64,000 bases of DNA from Hypoxylon rubiginosum (taxonomy: Eukaryota; Ascomycota; Sordariomycetes; Xylariales; Hypoxylaceae), in assembly GCA_902806565.1 (NCBI GenBank), contig CADCXA010000059.1, positions 124,001-188,000 of the forward strand, written 5' to 3'. This document shows, piece by piece, positions 11,159-22,867 of this stretch. The notes beneath the pieces were generated by a model. That model was not told where the DNA came from. It ran no database searches and worked only from the letters and a program-made list of their open reading frames with translations. Each line of letters starts with the position of its first letter. Position 1 is the first letter of the stretch. Both the position numbers and the translations under genes were made by a program.

Positions 11159-11799
11159 TTAACGAGTGCGATGAAACCAGCCGCTCGACCCAGCTATCGC
11201 GACGGACTGGTCCATCACCCACTCGCCCACGCCCAGGTACTTGTCTATCCACTTGTTGGCATCCTTGTCGCTGCCGACGGTAACGCGCTCGGTGTTGAAG
11301 CTAGGTCTCGGAGTCTATGTTAGCCTCCTTTTCTTTTTATTGTTCTGCCTTTCTTGGAGCCTCTTCTCCAGCCATATTTGCAGGACGGGGGTGCGATGGC
11401 GGAGGATCAGGTCGTTGCACTCACGTTAGACCGGTAGACCGCCTCATGCCAGCGAGGATAGTGGAGACTAAGGAGGTGAGATTAGCCGAAGCCAGGGGGG
11501 GGCGGCGCGTTGTTGGGAGAGGAGAGGGGCGCATACTGAGAACCGCATCGACGGCGTAGTGCGTAAGTCGTCCAAGCTTTCCCCAGAGGCCAAATGTCAG
11601 CAAGTTGAGAAACTGTTGAGCGAAAAGCACATCCATCAGAGTTCTGCGTCGTTTCGAAGTAGACAGGGTAGATAGGTAACAGCTCCCCAGAAGCAAGCAA
11701 GCTATTTGCTCCCTTCCGGATAGCTGCGAGGCGGACGGTGCTTTAGTCGAAGGGGGGAGGAAGGGGGATTATGCGCGCGAGGGGAGAACATACCACCAT
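11159..11799 (-). CDS. DUF1748 family small protein, four exons, first coding exon 6 nt
   Basis: The model is complement(11159-11306, 11425-11467, 11537-11576, 11794-11799), giving 78 residues, the usual size for this fungal family. The product starts MVLGRLTHYAVDAVLISTIL, then has AGMRRSTGLTPSFN, and ends with GSDKDANKWIDKYLGVGEWV and an aromatic C-terminus. These blocks are the DUF1748 signature. The first exon is only ATGGTG, followed by a 217-bp intron with donor GTATGT. The acceptors are AAG, TAG and GAG, so two of the three are not the usual CAG/TAG, but only these joins keep the family frame. The short hydrophobic segment suggests a membrane association, probably mitochondrial by family annotation. 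It is easily missed because no exon makes a long reading frame. Function is unknown. Confidence 0.78.
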
Positions 11800-13474
11800 C
11801 TTGACTTGGTTTGAGAGCTGAGGTTTCTGAGTGACGATGGGTGACGAGTGACAGGTATTAGTGCAATATTGTAAGGATGTCGAGTCTCTGATAGTCTGTT
11901 GGGAGAAGTACGATCTGATTGTGGTTTATCGTTTATTCAAAGGCGAAAGGCGAAAGGCGAAAGGTGAAAGGTGAGAGGTGAGAGGTGAGAGGTGGAAGAG
12001 GAGAGAGATCACGAGGTGGTTGTCACAAGATTCGGTAAAGAGGTAAAGTGACTAAAAGGAGGTTATAAAGGTTAAAGAGAAGGCGGGTACTAGGGCGCTC
12101 GTGCTCGGAGGTCTAGTAGGCTAGGTGGATGGCTGATGGCTTGCATCTTCAACCTTGTTCCTTGTTAACAGGGCTGGCGTGGCAGTGGGCCAGTGGTCCA
12201 CTACCAGCGCTATACGATTAGGTACCTAGCACTTGGGCTTCTATGTACATATACTATCAGCTCCACATATCGGGACTTATGCAATTAGGAGCATAAAACT
12301 TGGGGATTCTTATTTGAGTTTAGCGCCAGATGACCAAGAAATGAGGCTGATAACGTCTTCCACGATGAGAATAGGCGAATTTAAATTTAAATTATATGAT
12401 ACTATTTCCAATGATATAATGCATTCAACGGCTCTAGCTTCCTTTTAAGCATATACTATAAGTATGTGTAAGCCTTAGTATTGAGAGACGTAGATGACCA
12501 TTCAAAGACGGGAAACGTGTTAAGCCCAGTCTTGAAGAGAGTTGATTTAGAACGAGAATTAGGTATGTACCTGGAAGCCGAACATCTCAGTATGCAAAGG
12601 ATCACCATTCTATACATCGGAATTATCAACGAAGTTCTGAAAAATCTACTTTGTTGTCAAGAGGAGCAGCTAGAAGTGCTGTGGGTGCTTCGTTGTCAGT
12701 TAGTCATCTGTGACCTGATGTATGTCAAAACAAGGCTGCACTCATCGCCTCCCTAAAAATGCTACGGCCGTTAAACCTCAAGAACTAGTCATGGTTATAT
12801 AAAAGATACTGCCACGATGCAAACTAGAATGCAGTTCTTGCGTAGAGAGTTATTAACTAACGCTGCTTCCTGTTCTGATTAACTCCTCGTCTAAGCCAGT
12901 TATTCTCGGCATCTCGGCATACTTAAGGATACTCAACTATAATATAGCATGCTTCATTCTAGATACTACTAGTTGATAACATGTAGTCGTCTCTCTCATC
13001 GGCTAGACAGGACTTAGATATCTAGAGATAGCGGGCTTACAGCCTTTTACACATACAGGCTTTACGCGCGCAGGCCGCGGCGCACGCAGTTTCGCGGAGT
13101 GGTGGTGGCCCCTTTTCAGGATTCTGCCCCATTACACCCCTTCCCTACCTGGAGCACAGAGCCTAGAGCCCGGACCTAAATCCCCCTTACCATACCTTAG
13201 GTAAGCAATTTCCTAATTCATACAAATCCTTCCTTTCTCGCCCTTTTCTCACCCTTTCTATAGACAAGACCCCCCTCAAAGCTCGGGCACTCGGACACTC
13301 GGCCATATGACTCGGCCTTATGACTAATCATATCCAACCCCTTCGATAAGGGGTAGCTTACCTAAAGTCTCCGACGTATATATCTCTGTGCTTCTGCTGT
13401 CCGCTCTGTGAAACTCCCATTGCAGATTCTAGCTTTTAACGTCTCTTCGGGCAGATGAATAATTGCTACCTCCC
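11800..13474. other. Intergenic, about 1.7 kb, AT-rich
   Basis: This spacer lies between divergent genes. It holds a 7-bp repeat array at 11941, an AT-rich stretch around 12230-13050 without coding signal, and pyrimidine-rich promoter-like sequence before 13475. Nothing else is recognised. Confidence 0.6.
11941..11996. repeat. 7-bp tandem repeat, 8 copies, drifting
   Basis: Eight consecutive 7-bp units grade from AGGCGAA (three copies) through AGGTGAA to AGGTGAG (three copies) and AGGTGGA. The stepwise change across the array shows sequential duplication with mutation. It sits about 140 bp upstream of the DUF1748 start. Confidence 0.9.
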
Positions 13475-14817
13475 ATGGATCGCTCAAACCTAACCTACTA
13501 CTTGGCTGAGCGGCCCTCAGCCGAGATCATACCCGGCAAGACCTTTCAGGCACGAACAGAACCCGCACCTACTGCGGATGATCTTAAGGAAGGCGATGCT
13601 CTGGTAGAGTCACTCTACCTCTCTCTGGACCCCGCGGCTCGGGATGGTATAAATAGTAGGTCGAATCATCGTCTTCATGTGTATTTCCCAGTGCGCAAAA
13701 TTGCGGCCCCTCATCTGATCGGTTAAGGGGGGATATCAGGTCGTCATATTCAAGTCATGAAACTAACTACGATGCATAGGCACGCGATCCTACGGACCGC
13801 CGGTAGAGATTGGTGCTCGAAGTTAGTAAATTTACTAGCTCATGATATTGCCACTCTCTTGTTCGTATTGACGGGTTATCTTCCTGACACCCATAGTGCG
13901 AGCCACGGCCATCGTTCGCGTGCTTTCAAGTAAGACTGCTAAAGTCAAAGCTGGCGACATCGTCTGCGCGCCTATTGGATGGACCGAGGTCGCCATCGTG
14001 CCTGAAGCGCAGATTGACAAGTTCGAGGTGCCCAAGGGTTCGGATGTGACTGAGCGTTTATGCGCCTTAGGTGAGCTATCCTTGCGTTATAACCGGTTTC
14101 CGGAATTCAAAGGGCTGCAGAAGGAAAATATCGTTTGCTAGTAGTAGTCTGACCTATTGATTTCATATATCAGGGGGTGTCGGGCTGACAGCATACTTTG
14201 GCATCACCACGATCGCGTTGCCCAAGCCTGGAGAGACTATCGTGGTGTCCAGTGCCGCGGGAGCCGTTGGGTCGTTCGCAGGCCAGATTGCCAAGATCTT
14301 CGGCGCTCGCGTGGTCGGGATCGCGGGAACAGATGAGAAGTGCGCATGGTTGCGGGACGATATGGGATTTGACGCAGCACTGAACTATAAGTCACCCTCA
14401 TTCAAAGAAGAACTGGCGGCGGCGACGCCAGACTTTGTGGACATGTACTGGGACAATGTGGGTGGCGAGCTGCTAGACGCCGTGCTAGAACGAGCGGCGA
14501 AGGGTGCCCGCTTCGTGCTGTGCGGAGCCATCAGCGGGTACAACTCGGAGACCAAGCAGACGGCGGGTGTGCGTAACTTGACATACGCTATCACGCAACG
14601 GGTCACGCTGAAGGGTTTCATCGTCTTCGACCACCTGGCGGGAATTCCGCGTGCGAGGGAAGAGATAAGCCGCTGGATCGAGGAAGGTAAGCTCAAATCG
14701 CGCGTGACAATCGTTCGAGGTGGGTTGAAGGAGGTGGAAGCTGGCATTGCCATGCTATACAAGGGTGGAAATATAGGAAAGACACTGCTAGAGGTAAAAT
14801 CGCCTGGCGATGAGTGA
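13475..14817 (+). CDS. MDR-family NADPH-dependent double-bond reductase (prostaglandin/leukotriene reductase-like)
   Basis: The model is join(13475-13655, 13780-13821, 13897-14070, 14174-14817), 346 residues with all phases consistent. The product is a zinc-free medium-chain reductase that should reduce alpha,beta-unsaturated ketones or aldehydes using NADPH. The N-terminal GroES-like part has SLYLSLDPAARDG and then STRSYGPPVEIGARM. The nucleotide-binding part has GVGLTAYFGI and SSAAGAVGSFAGQIAKIFGA (the AxxGxxG Rossmann loop). The C-terminus holds YWDNVGGELLDAVL and LKGFIVFDH, typical of the alkenal reductase branch. The 42-bp second exon is short but encodes a conserved segment. The subfamily call is strong; the natural substrate is unknown. 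Confidence 0.88.
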
Positions 14818-15402
14818 GCTTGCTGTCAGGGTTCTATCCTCTAGCCAGTATTGACCAGAATAGAGGCCTGTTTGCAACAACATTGTCATTTCCAAAAAGT
14901 TAGATTAGATATGCTCAACTACAAGCAGCGTATGTTTTAATAAGCGAGTCGAGTCGAACATAAGATAGGAACCATCCGGATGAGGCCCGGAGTTGGCCGG
15001 CGTAGTTAAAGTAGAAATAAGGTTCTCGGCTCGGTGTCCGGAGAGGCAGGAGTTGAATGTAGTAACGGTGGGTTGAAACTGCTATGCATTGACTGCAGTT
15101 CGAGCGACTCGCGCTTGTCGAAAACTAGGCCGCAACTATAAGTGCGATATTCCTTCTTGTCAAATCCAAGTTCGAGATAATTTAGCCGTTGCGATTTGGG
15201 TTTTGCCCTTTCGTTAACATCGTAGAACCTCACCCTTATCCTACAGCATTCCCAATTGATCACGAGCTTGCGCTCACAACATCACCTGCACAGCATATAT
15301 TAGTCCGAAGGAAATCATTAGACTACCACCAAACCGGTTCTCAACACAGAAAAAGATATCCGTGCCTACCAAACACATGCTCCGCGCTCCCTAATTCGCT
15401 CG
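14818..15402. other. Intergenic, about 0.6 kb
   Basis: It holds the terminator of the reductase gene and the promoter of the tubby-like gene, with no coding signal of its own. Confidence 0.6.
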
Positions 15403-16293
15403 ATGAACCCCCCACGCAACTGGCCGACATCCTCGTCGGACGAATCCCCTCCACCGCCCTACAGCAAATACCAAGAGGCGCCAATGGCCGAAGCACCAGC
15501 GACAGCATCGTCCCTTGCATCCCGAAAGCCCCAAGCCTACGCCCGGACCCCACCGGAACCGATCCCCGAGATCGGCCTTTTTCCGCCGTCCTGGAACCTG
15601 TACCATACCATGTCCGTAGGCCGGGCCCTCAAGCTCGGCCCGCACGAGAGCGAGCCGATATACGCGGTCTCGAGGCACACCGGCTAGTGGTCGGGCCAGC
15701 CGGACCTGGTCCTGCACCGCGGACCTAGCGACACCCTGCCGCCCCTAGCCGCCGGCACGGGTGGCGTCGGCGTCGGCCGCCATTCCGTAATCGTGCTCCC
15801 GGCGCTGCCCGGCTCGCGCCTCGACTCCTCGCAGGAGATGCTGCTGCGCGTGGACAACGGCGAGGCGGCGGCGGCGGCGCGGAGGAGAAGCCGGCGCGTG
15901 CGTTTCCGGTTCGCGATCGAGGTCGGCCCGGAGCCCAGCAGCGCCTGGCGGCGCGAGGTCTTCGAGTGGCGCCACAGCCACGGCGACGCGGTGGCCGCGT
16001 TCCTCGACGGCGCCAAGGCCGGGTGGAAGCTCGTGCGGCTCGCCGACGACGAGGAGAACGGGAACGGGAACGACAATAATAATCGCCACCTCGTGTGGCC
16101 GCGGTCGAGCGACGGTCGCGAGATCGTCGCCGTGTGGTCCCACGCGAGGCTCAGCCTGACCAAGGTGCTCAAGTTCCGGTTCCTGGGCAGCGGGGCCACG
16201 GGCGTGCTGGGTGAGCGCTGGGCCATCATGGCGGTCATGACGGCGCTGAGAATGTACCAGCACCACCAGAGGAATAGAAATGGGGACTGGTGA
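15403..16293 (+). pseudogene. Tubby C-terminal-like (LURP-one-related) gene with in-frame TAG
   Basis: One frame runs from the ATG at 15403 to the TGA at 16291-16293 and is broken only by a TAG at 15685-15687 (codon 95). Without it the product would be about 295 residues. The N-terminal 94 codons give a Pro-rich tail and then WNLYHTMSVGRALKLGPHES and IYAVSRHTG. Past the stop the same frame continues WSGQPDLVLHRGPSD, FEWRHSHGDAVAAFL and GWKLVRL. These belong to a fungal family with a tubby-like fold that lacks a known substrate. No plausible intron removes the stop without deleting conserved residues. The locus may be a recent nonsense allele, a readthrough gene or a sequence error. Base composition downstream is strongly GC-rich and looks coding. 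Confidence 0.68.
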
Positions 16294-16780
16294 TTGGGGG
16301 GAGCTTTTAGGATAAGTTACGGGCCTACGTGCGCATCAACTACTATGAACAGCTACTGCGTAGCCTTTGGAACGGAAGCGCCGCTACTGGGCTGAGTTGG
16401 TAAAAGGATACTCTTTGCGATTATTAGTGGCATCAAGTAGGAATTTAATCTCTCACGCCTGTTCTTGCTACTCCGTCCAGGCGTCTCAAGTGTACCAAAA
16501 GTTGTATTCACCTTGTATAATAGACCATCTCCGAATATATCATTAGCGTATCGGAAACATAAAGGGCGGCTCACGATCGTGACCTGCGCAATATATTGAC
16601 ATAGCAGATGACTACCTAGGTTGGTACCTCCTTAGGTAGCCGTAACGACTGAGCTATATACATTATTTAGTACAAGTATAAAATGCGATGCTGATTTCCT
16701 TATTACCTCCCAATGCTGCCAATTCAATCCTAGTATATCGCCCTTTTTCTTTTAAGGAAACCCAGCGGACGTCTGTCCGA
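16294..16780. other. Intergenic between convergent genes
   Basis: This is an AT-rich 3' spacer. A cluster of ACCTAGG/GGTACC/TTAGGTAG words lies at 16614-16640. No gene is seen. Confidence 0.6.
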
Positions 16781-18579
16781 CTACAAATTCTTGATTACGA
16801 ATCTGTTCCTGAGGTATTCGCCATACTTGATGATGACTAAGGAGACAGGGAAAAGCGCAACGGCGATGAAGCCTAGTAGACTGTTGCCCCAACCGATTCC
16901 TAGCTTGCTGTACATGGGCAAGCCGGCCAGAGGTAGCACAGCGCCGGCTAGGGACCGTACGACGGTGTTACATGCTAAAGCCGAGGCGGCGTAGACGGTG
17001 AAGGTATCTACTAGATACATTTGGATGATCATGAAAATGATTATGTTACCGATGCCGACGATGGCGGTACCGATGATGGGGACGATCCAGTGCACACGGA
17101 AGGAGGCCGTCCATCCGTAGATGAAGAGCCCCGCAGGGATTAGTACGGCTCCGAGTGGGAGCAGTGGTAGTCGATACTCGGGCTTCATGCCTGACTTGTT
17201 CTCGGCCGCTTTTCGCTGTATGTACCTGTCCGAAGTTGCGCTGAATAGCAGGATACCGATCATGCTTCCGACGCCCAGCCCGAGGAACGCCAGCCCAACC
17301 GTACTCGTCGAAAAGCCGTAATACTCCTGGAAGATCTCGGTGATGGTAGTGAACATAAGGTAAAGATAGCCATAGGTGATGGCCATGTAAAAGGACGTGA
17401 TGGCAACGATGGGCGAGAGAAAGAGCATTCTGAATGGACGAATGATACCCCTTTTAAAGTAATCTCCGGGCGTTAAGCCAGCATCGAGCTTAGACCGTAG
17501 TAAATCGTTGCCGGTCTCCTTGCGCAATTTGGCCGTCTTTCTTGCGAGGATCACCGGCGCGTAGCTCTCTTTCAGGGAGAAAAGCATGATAAGAAAAAGA
17601 AACCCGCCCACGATAGCCAGCAACCAGAACGACCACCTCCAGCCCGCGGCGTCGGTTAAGAAACCACCGGCGACCGGTCCGATGATGGGTCCTAGGAGCG
17701 GGCCGATACTAAACACGGCCATCGCGCCGCCTCGCCTCTCCTGGGCGATCATGTCGGCGATAGTCCCACCGCCGTTCGTGATGGGCACGGAGCCGAAGAC
17801 GCCGGCGAAGAAACGGAATACGATGAGCGCGTTCAGCGTGGGCGCCAGCGCGCATCCCACCGAGAAGGCCACGAACCCCACGTTGCAGAGGTTGTAGAGG
17901 ATAACCCTACCGTATATCTCGGATAGCGGGGCGAACAGCATGGGACCCGCCGCGAAGCCCAGCACGTAGACTGAAACGACGAAGGCGGCGATCTCCAGCG
18001 ACGTCGAATGGAATTCGGCGACTACCTGCGGGACACCGGGAGCGAAGATAGCTGTGTGACGGTTAGCGTTTGCTTCAAGGCCGCGCGCGCACGTTTGCGC
18101 ATTCGTGTGCAACATAGAAACTCACATGACGCTAGAGGGGCGATGAAAGTCATGGCACTGATAAGTCCGCAGTTGAGGACCTTGCGCCACGTCGGCCAGT
18201 TATAGGGATTTTCAGGGTCGTCGGGGCCATCCCACCAGACGATGTTTGGATTCGAATCGCTATCGTCGTTATTGTCGCCATCGTTACTACTTGACAACGC
18301 GGCCTCCGTAGGTATCTGTCCCTTCTCGATATCGTGATCCCCCTTACTCCTCCTACTGGCGATAGAGTTCCTCCTCCGGTCTGCTATCGATCGCTGCCGC
18401 TTGAGTTCCTCCTGCTGGCTGAGCACGTAACCCTCGCTCGACGGAATATCTGCGTCGTGTCCCTCATCCACGGCCTGGCTTATCTTCCGCTGCAGCTGTA
18501 ACTGCACGTCATTGGCATCATTGTCGCGCTCACCGTCTGTATGCGTCGCGGCGGCAGTTGATGTGGTGCTGGACGTCAT
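16781..18579 (-). CDS. MFS multidrug transporter, DHA1 type
   Basis: The model is complement(16781-18051, 18126-18579), 574 residues with one 74-bp intron. A hydrophilic, acidic and Ser-rich N-terminal domain of about 125 residues ends in VWWDGPDDPENPYNWPTW, the block that precedes helix 1 in fungal DHA1 drug:H+ antiporters. The first helix spans the intron (APLASS then IFAPGVPQVV). The loop 2-3 motif reads GPMLFAPLSEIYGR, and the GPLLGPIIGPVAGGFL block is the antiporter motif C of helix 5. Twelve helices are expected. Family members at the plasma membrane export drugs, polyamines or toxins. No biosynthetic genes are adjacent, so the substrate is open. Confidence 0.9.
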
Positions 18580-21114
18580 GACTCCTTTCTAGCTTCCGTC
18601 TTAGTTAACGGCTCAGGTTCACAGACCGAACATGCCAGCCAAGTCTTCAATGGTTAGGCAGATTGGTAGAAAAAGGAAAGAAAAAAGTAAAGAGGCTCGT
18701 AGGTGTTGAGCCGTAAAGCCAAGAGAATGCTTAAGAGAATGCTTACCACCGACTGGCTTCTCTTGAAGGCCTTGGGAGGGGGGAATAGGACCTTGGCAAG
18801 ACCGCTAAGGTGCTGGGACGGCCCGCGTGGTGTTATTGGGTCTGATACGGCTCGTGATCTTGATCTAGAACTCTCTACTTGAAGATGTCCGTTTTGCAGC
18901 TTTGCCACCGCCGTACCACATTAAGCGACGTAGAATTCTTGCGATACTTTGAGTTTGTCTCATCGATGACAAAGAGACGAAGAGAATTGTCAGCAAGCTA
19001 CGAAAAATATTGCGTTGATCCCGGTCGTGCTTCGCTTCACTCGAACGCGATGTCACACTTTTACCAGAGCAACATTCGATTGGTCGTCGCTGGCGAAAAC
19101 AACAAGTGGGGGGAGGTCGGGGAGCACGTCGGCACAGGTTTCTACGCAGTCGACCGCCCGACCGTCCGACCCCGAATTGTGCGAATTGCGCGAAGCTACC
19201 TGTTCCAACTGCCCAGATGTGTAGCGATCCCGGGGACCCCTGACATTTCCAGCTTCTCGGACCGTAATCTAGCGAGAACTGGGAGCGACCAGGCGATATG
19301 TTTCATGGTGGATAATGCATAACTTCTCAGCTTTCACTATTTCCCCGCGGATATAACCAATTAGATTAGCTGCCGACGAATAGGACGCAGACTGTACTTT
19401 GCCGCGAATATCAGCACATGGGTATCGATCGTACCCGATGTGCGGTGCTGCTAATCTGTACGTACCTAAGATATAAGTCGAGATTGTAGTCATATTTGAC
19501 CTCGCGGCTGTAGTTGGCTTACATGTGTGGCGCACGCATGAGGGTATAACTACACATGTAGGCCAAGTCACCTGTTACATAGTCGCGTCGCGATGTTGGA
19601 GTTGTTCAAAGCATGCCTAGGTAGTTGCGAAATATGTACGGTTTAGTCATGACATATTTTCTAAATGCAGTGTCCTTTCGTTTGAATAGAATGGCAGTAG
19701 TAGAATTATAGGATATAGGATTGCTGCTAGCTAGGTACCTGGGTAATAAAAGGGACGATCCGATCTGGTGCGGCACCATATTAATTCCCGATTAAACTGT
19801 ACACAGACACGATAAAACGGTTAAAGAATTGGTAATAATATCCGTAATGGGGAATTATGAACATGGTTTAATTGCTACCAGCTTCTTATTCCGGAAAGCG
19901 CGCGAACCGTTCGTGTCTGTGCTTGGTAGCCCATCAGCCCATCCGGGCCAACCCCTCCTGCTTCGGACCACTTGTTGGATCGTACTATGGTAGAAGCGAA
20001 TTACTTGCCTAAATAGAGTTATGCATATCTTGGCATCACTTGCATAAATCAGTTATGAGGTATTTCCTCTTTTCCCTTGATACAAATCGCTATCTCGCCT
20101 CCTATTTCATGCCCTCGAAAACCATTCCGGTCAGAAACTTAGTCGGCTATAGCCGCTTTTCAGCATGGTGTGCACAGCTGACAGCTAGGCAATATCTCGT
20201 AAGGCTCGTTCTCGTTCTCGGCGTCAGGATCGCTAGCTCCACGCGATCCATCACCAGTTTTCAGCTGATTCCTGAGATACCTAGTAGTTCCACATTTATG
20301 CCCAGACTTCGCCATTAAAGGGGTCACACCACGAATCTCGACATCTCAACATGTTGAGCACGGTCGACATTAGTAAACCATCATCTCCGACCGACCGTAT
20401 TGAAGCTGTGCTTCAGCCGTCGTCAAAGGAGAGAGTCTTTGGACCATCCTAACTCCACTTCTAAATTATTATATCGGAGAAATGTATCGCATTAACTAAT
20501 GGTCGTGATCTGCTAGGATAGAAAACTAAAATGCCAACTAAAAAGCAAATGCAGCAAGCGTCGTATGAATGAGACCTGCCTGTGATAATACAGACGAATT
20601 TTTATTATTTCAACTACCGAAGTGTGAAGCTGGTGCGAAGCTAGCAATGGCCGCTTTCCATCCATCTTCCCCAAGCAAAGGGGGCCCCTTACGGGTAGTC
20701 TTACTCACTTGAGATTTAGATTTTATCCCGACCTTCAGTGACCATCAACAGGAAAATATTATACCTTCAATACGGCTGCTAGGCTAATTTTTAATATGTA
20801 TATGTATCCTAACCTTTCAGTCCGAGTACGTTTCGCATGCGCACGCATAGTGGTCGGGCCACACAGTTTTGACAATCGAGCTTCGTAGATTTTTGAGACA
20901 TCAGGCTAAAATACCTACCTACCTAGGCACCTAGGTCCTCAAATAGACAAATCTATCATGCACATATCGTATACCAAAAAGGCCGTTCTAATTATGGAGG
21001 CCGTACAGTGGTTTCAGTGATCACGATCCTGAACCGATATAAAAGGCCCCCCTAGCTTTAAGCACCCTCGCTAACGTGAACTGAGACAGCATCAAATGCT
21101 AATAACCAGACACC
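18580..21114. other. Intergenic, about 2.5 kb
   Basis: This is a divergent spacer between the transporter and the GH6-like gene. A 12-bp direct duplication (AAGAGAATGCTT twice) lies at 18721-18744, and TAGGTA/ACCTAGG words lie at 19733 and 20913-20936. Short reading frames here show no family resemblance. Confidence 0.6.
21038..21044 (+). promoter_or_regulatory. TATA box of the GH6-like gene
   Basis: A TATAAAA lies 77 bp upstream of the ATG at 21115, a normal distance for a fungal core promoter. It suggests the gene still has a working promoter despite its altered catalytic motifs. Confidence 0.6.
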
Positions 21115-22510
21115 ATGAAACCCCGAATAGAACTAACTAGTATCTTAGCAATTGTTACTGTGCTGACTAGCAAAGCGCAAGGAGAAGACGTGAGGCCTTC
21201 GTTTCGGGATATTTCTGGTGCCTGTTCCACGCCCGCCGTGCTGGACGCCGAGACGAATGTATGGAAGGACCATACTCTCTATCCAACTTCCTACTACCGC
21301 AGCAAAGTTGAGCAAGCCGTTGAGGCTATCGACGATGTGCAGCTCCGCGAAAAGGCAGCCATGGTGGCTGATGTTGGAACATTTATGTGGATGTAGGGAT
21401 CAGGCATTGACTCGAATTGCATGGTTGAATCTGACGAACTCGTTAGAAAGACGACGAATGACATAACGGATCTCGAGAAAGAGGCCGAAGCAGTGCCATG
21501 TGATCATATCTTAGGAATAGTCCTAGACAGTCTCCCTTACAAGGGATCCAACGCGGTGCGAAGCCTTGAGCTAGACAATGGAACTTTAGTTCAATATCAA
21601 ACCTCCTTTATCGACTGTAAGTCCTAACAGCACTTTAGCTACGCGTATGGCTAATGCAGTCAATAGTAATCGCAGAAATTATCAGATCATCATCCAATAC
21701 AGCATTCGCCGTGATCATAGAGCCGCGCGCATTCCCGGGCTACTTTAACGACACCGGCGTGGGCAATGATCTCGCCAAGAGCTACCGCGAGAATGTCCCC
21801 TACGCCCTCAGAGCACTCAACCTCCCAAACGTGGTCACATACATCGATGTTGGCAACAGCAACTCGATGGACTGGGACCGCCAGCGCGATGTTGCCGCCA
21901 AGGAGATCGTAGATGTCTTCGAGGCAGCGGGAAGCCCGTCTCAATTTAGGGGGTTTGCCACTAACGTGGCCAATTACAACGCCTGGTAAGCCATTTATTT
22001 TGCATTTACCTCAATTCACGTTTCAAATAAACAGGAGGCCAAAACTGATCGTCCTCGAGGGATCTGCTGCCTGGCGAGTTCGTCCCTGCGGACGATTCGC
22101 GGTACATCAGACCGCAGAACGAGCAGCAGTTCGTGCGCATCCTCTCTGACGCCCTACAGAAGAACGGGCTACTGTTAAGAGCAACGCACGGAATCATGGA
22201 TACAAGCCGAAATGGTGTGTCCGGTCTTCGATGGAGCTGGGATGACTGGTGTAATGTCGACGGTGCTGGCCTTGGACCTGGATCCACGTCCCAGACCGGA
22301 GACGAAGGACTTGACGCCTTCGTGTGGGTAGCGCATCCGGGAGAGTCAGACGGCTCAAGTGACCCGTCAGGACCCGGTTACAACGCATTTTGCGGGAGGG
22401 ATGATGCGCTCAAGCCGTCCCCGGCGCCAGGACAATGGTATCAAGTCTATTTTGAAATGCTAGTGCAGAATGCCGATCCTCCTCTCTCAGTAATGTCCAA
22501 ACATTCGTAG
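21115..22510 (+). CDS. GH6 cellulase-like protein with substituted catalytic motifs
   Basis: The model is join(21115-21392, 21447-21616, 21667-21985, 22060-22510), 405 residues, a signal peptide plus one GH6-sized domain and no cellulose-binding module. Blocks matching GH6 cellobiohydrolases/endoglucanases are GTFMW, LNLPNVVTYIDVGNSNSMDW, RGFATNVANYNAW, WSWDDWCNVDGAGLG, TGDEGLDAFVWVAHPGESDG and the C-terminal YFEMLVQNADPP. GH6 enzymes hydrolyse cellulose by inversion. Here the signature normally read as LPDRDCAA is LPYKGSNA, which removes the catalytic acid Asp and its Cys, and EPD is EPR. The candidate base in the ESDG block remains. Intron 1 (54 bp) contains a TAG in the upstream frame, and intron 3 uses a GAG acceptor. 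It is either a decaying gene or a non-hydrolytic homologue. Confidence 0.75.
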
Positions 22511-22867
22511 CTATGTTGGCGTTCAAGCTATCCGGCCGAGACTGGTCCCATTAGTGTGGGGATAAGACCGAGAAGACTAGATCGGTTACAGGGCATTAAA
22601 GTGGTACCGTCATGGGGAAGACGAGAGTAGCATCATTCTTGTCGGTTCAGGAACAGAAAGCCCAGTATCCGGAGTCACCTAAGTGATAGTAGTAATTTTT
22701 GCGGAGAATATACTTTGAGGTCTCTTTAAAAAAATCAACCGCGTAGAGTCATGTTAAATACAACGCCTAGCTTTTATATCTCTGTGGCGCCCTTGCGAAG
22801 AAGGATTTAACCGCATCAGCTTCCTATATCAATGCGCGCACCGTATTTCAATCATCGAGCCAACCAC
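22511..22867. other. Intergenic between convergent genes
   Basis: This short 3' spacer is AT-rich, with no feature seen. Confidence 0.6.

Noticed and set aside
15684..16266. Long minus-strand frames (173-184 codons) opposite the tubby-like gene
   Set aside because: They are GC-rich shadows: compositionally biased Pro/Arg/Ser strings with no motif, while the plus strand shows conserved blocks.
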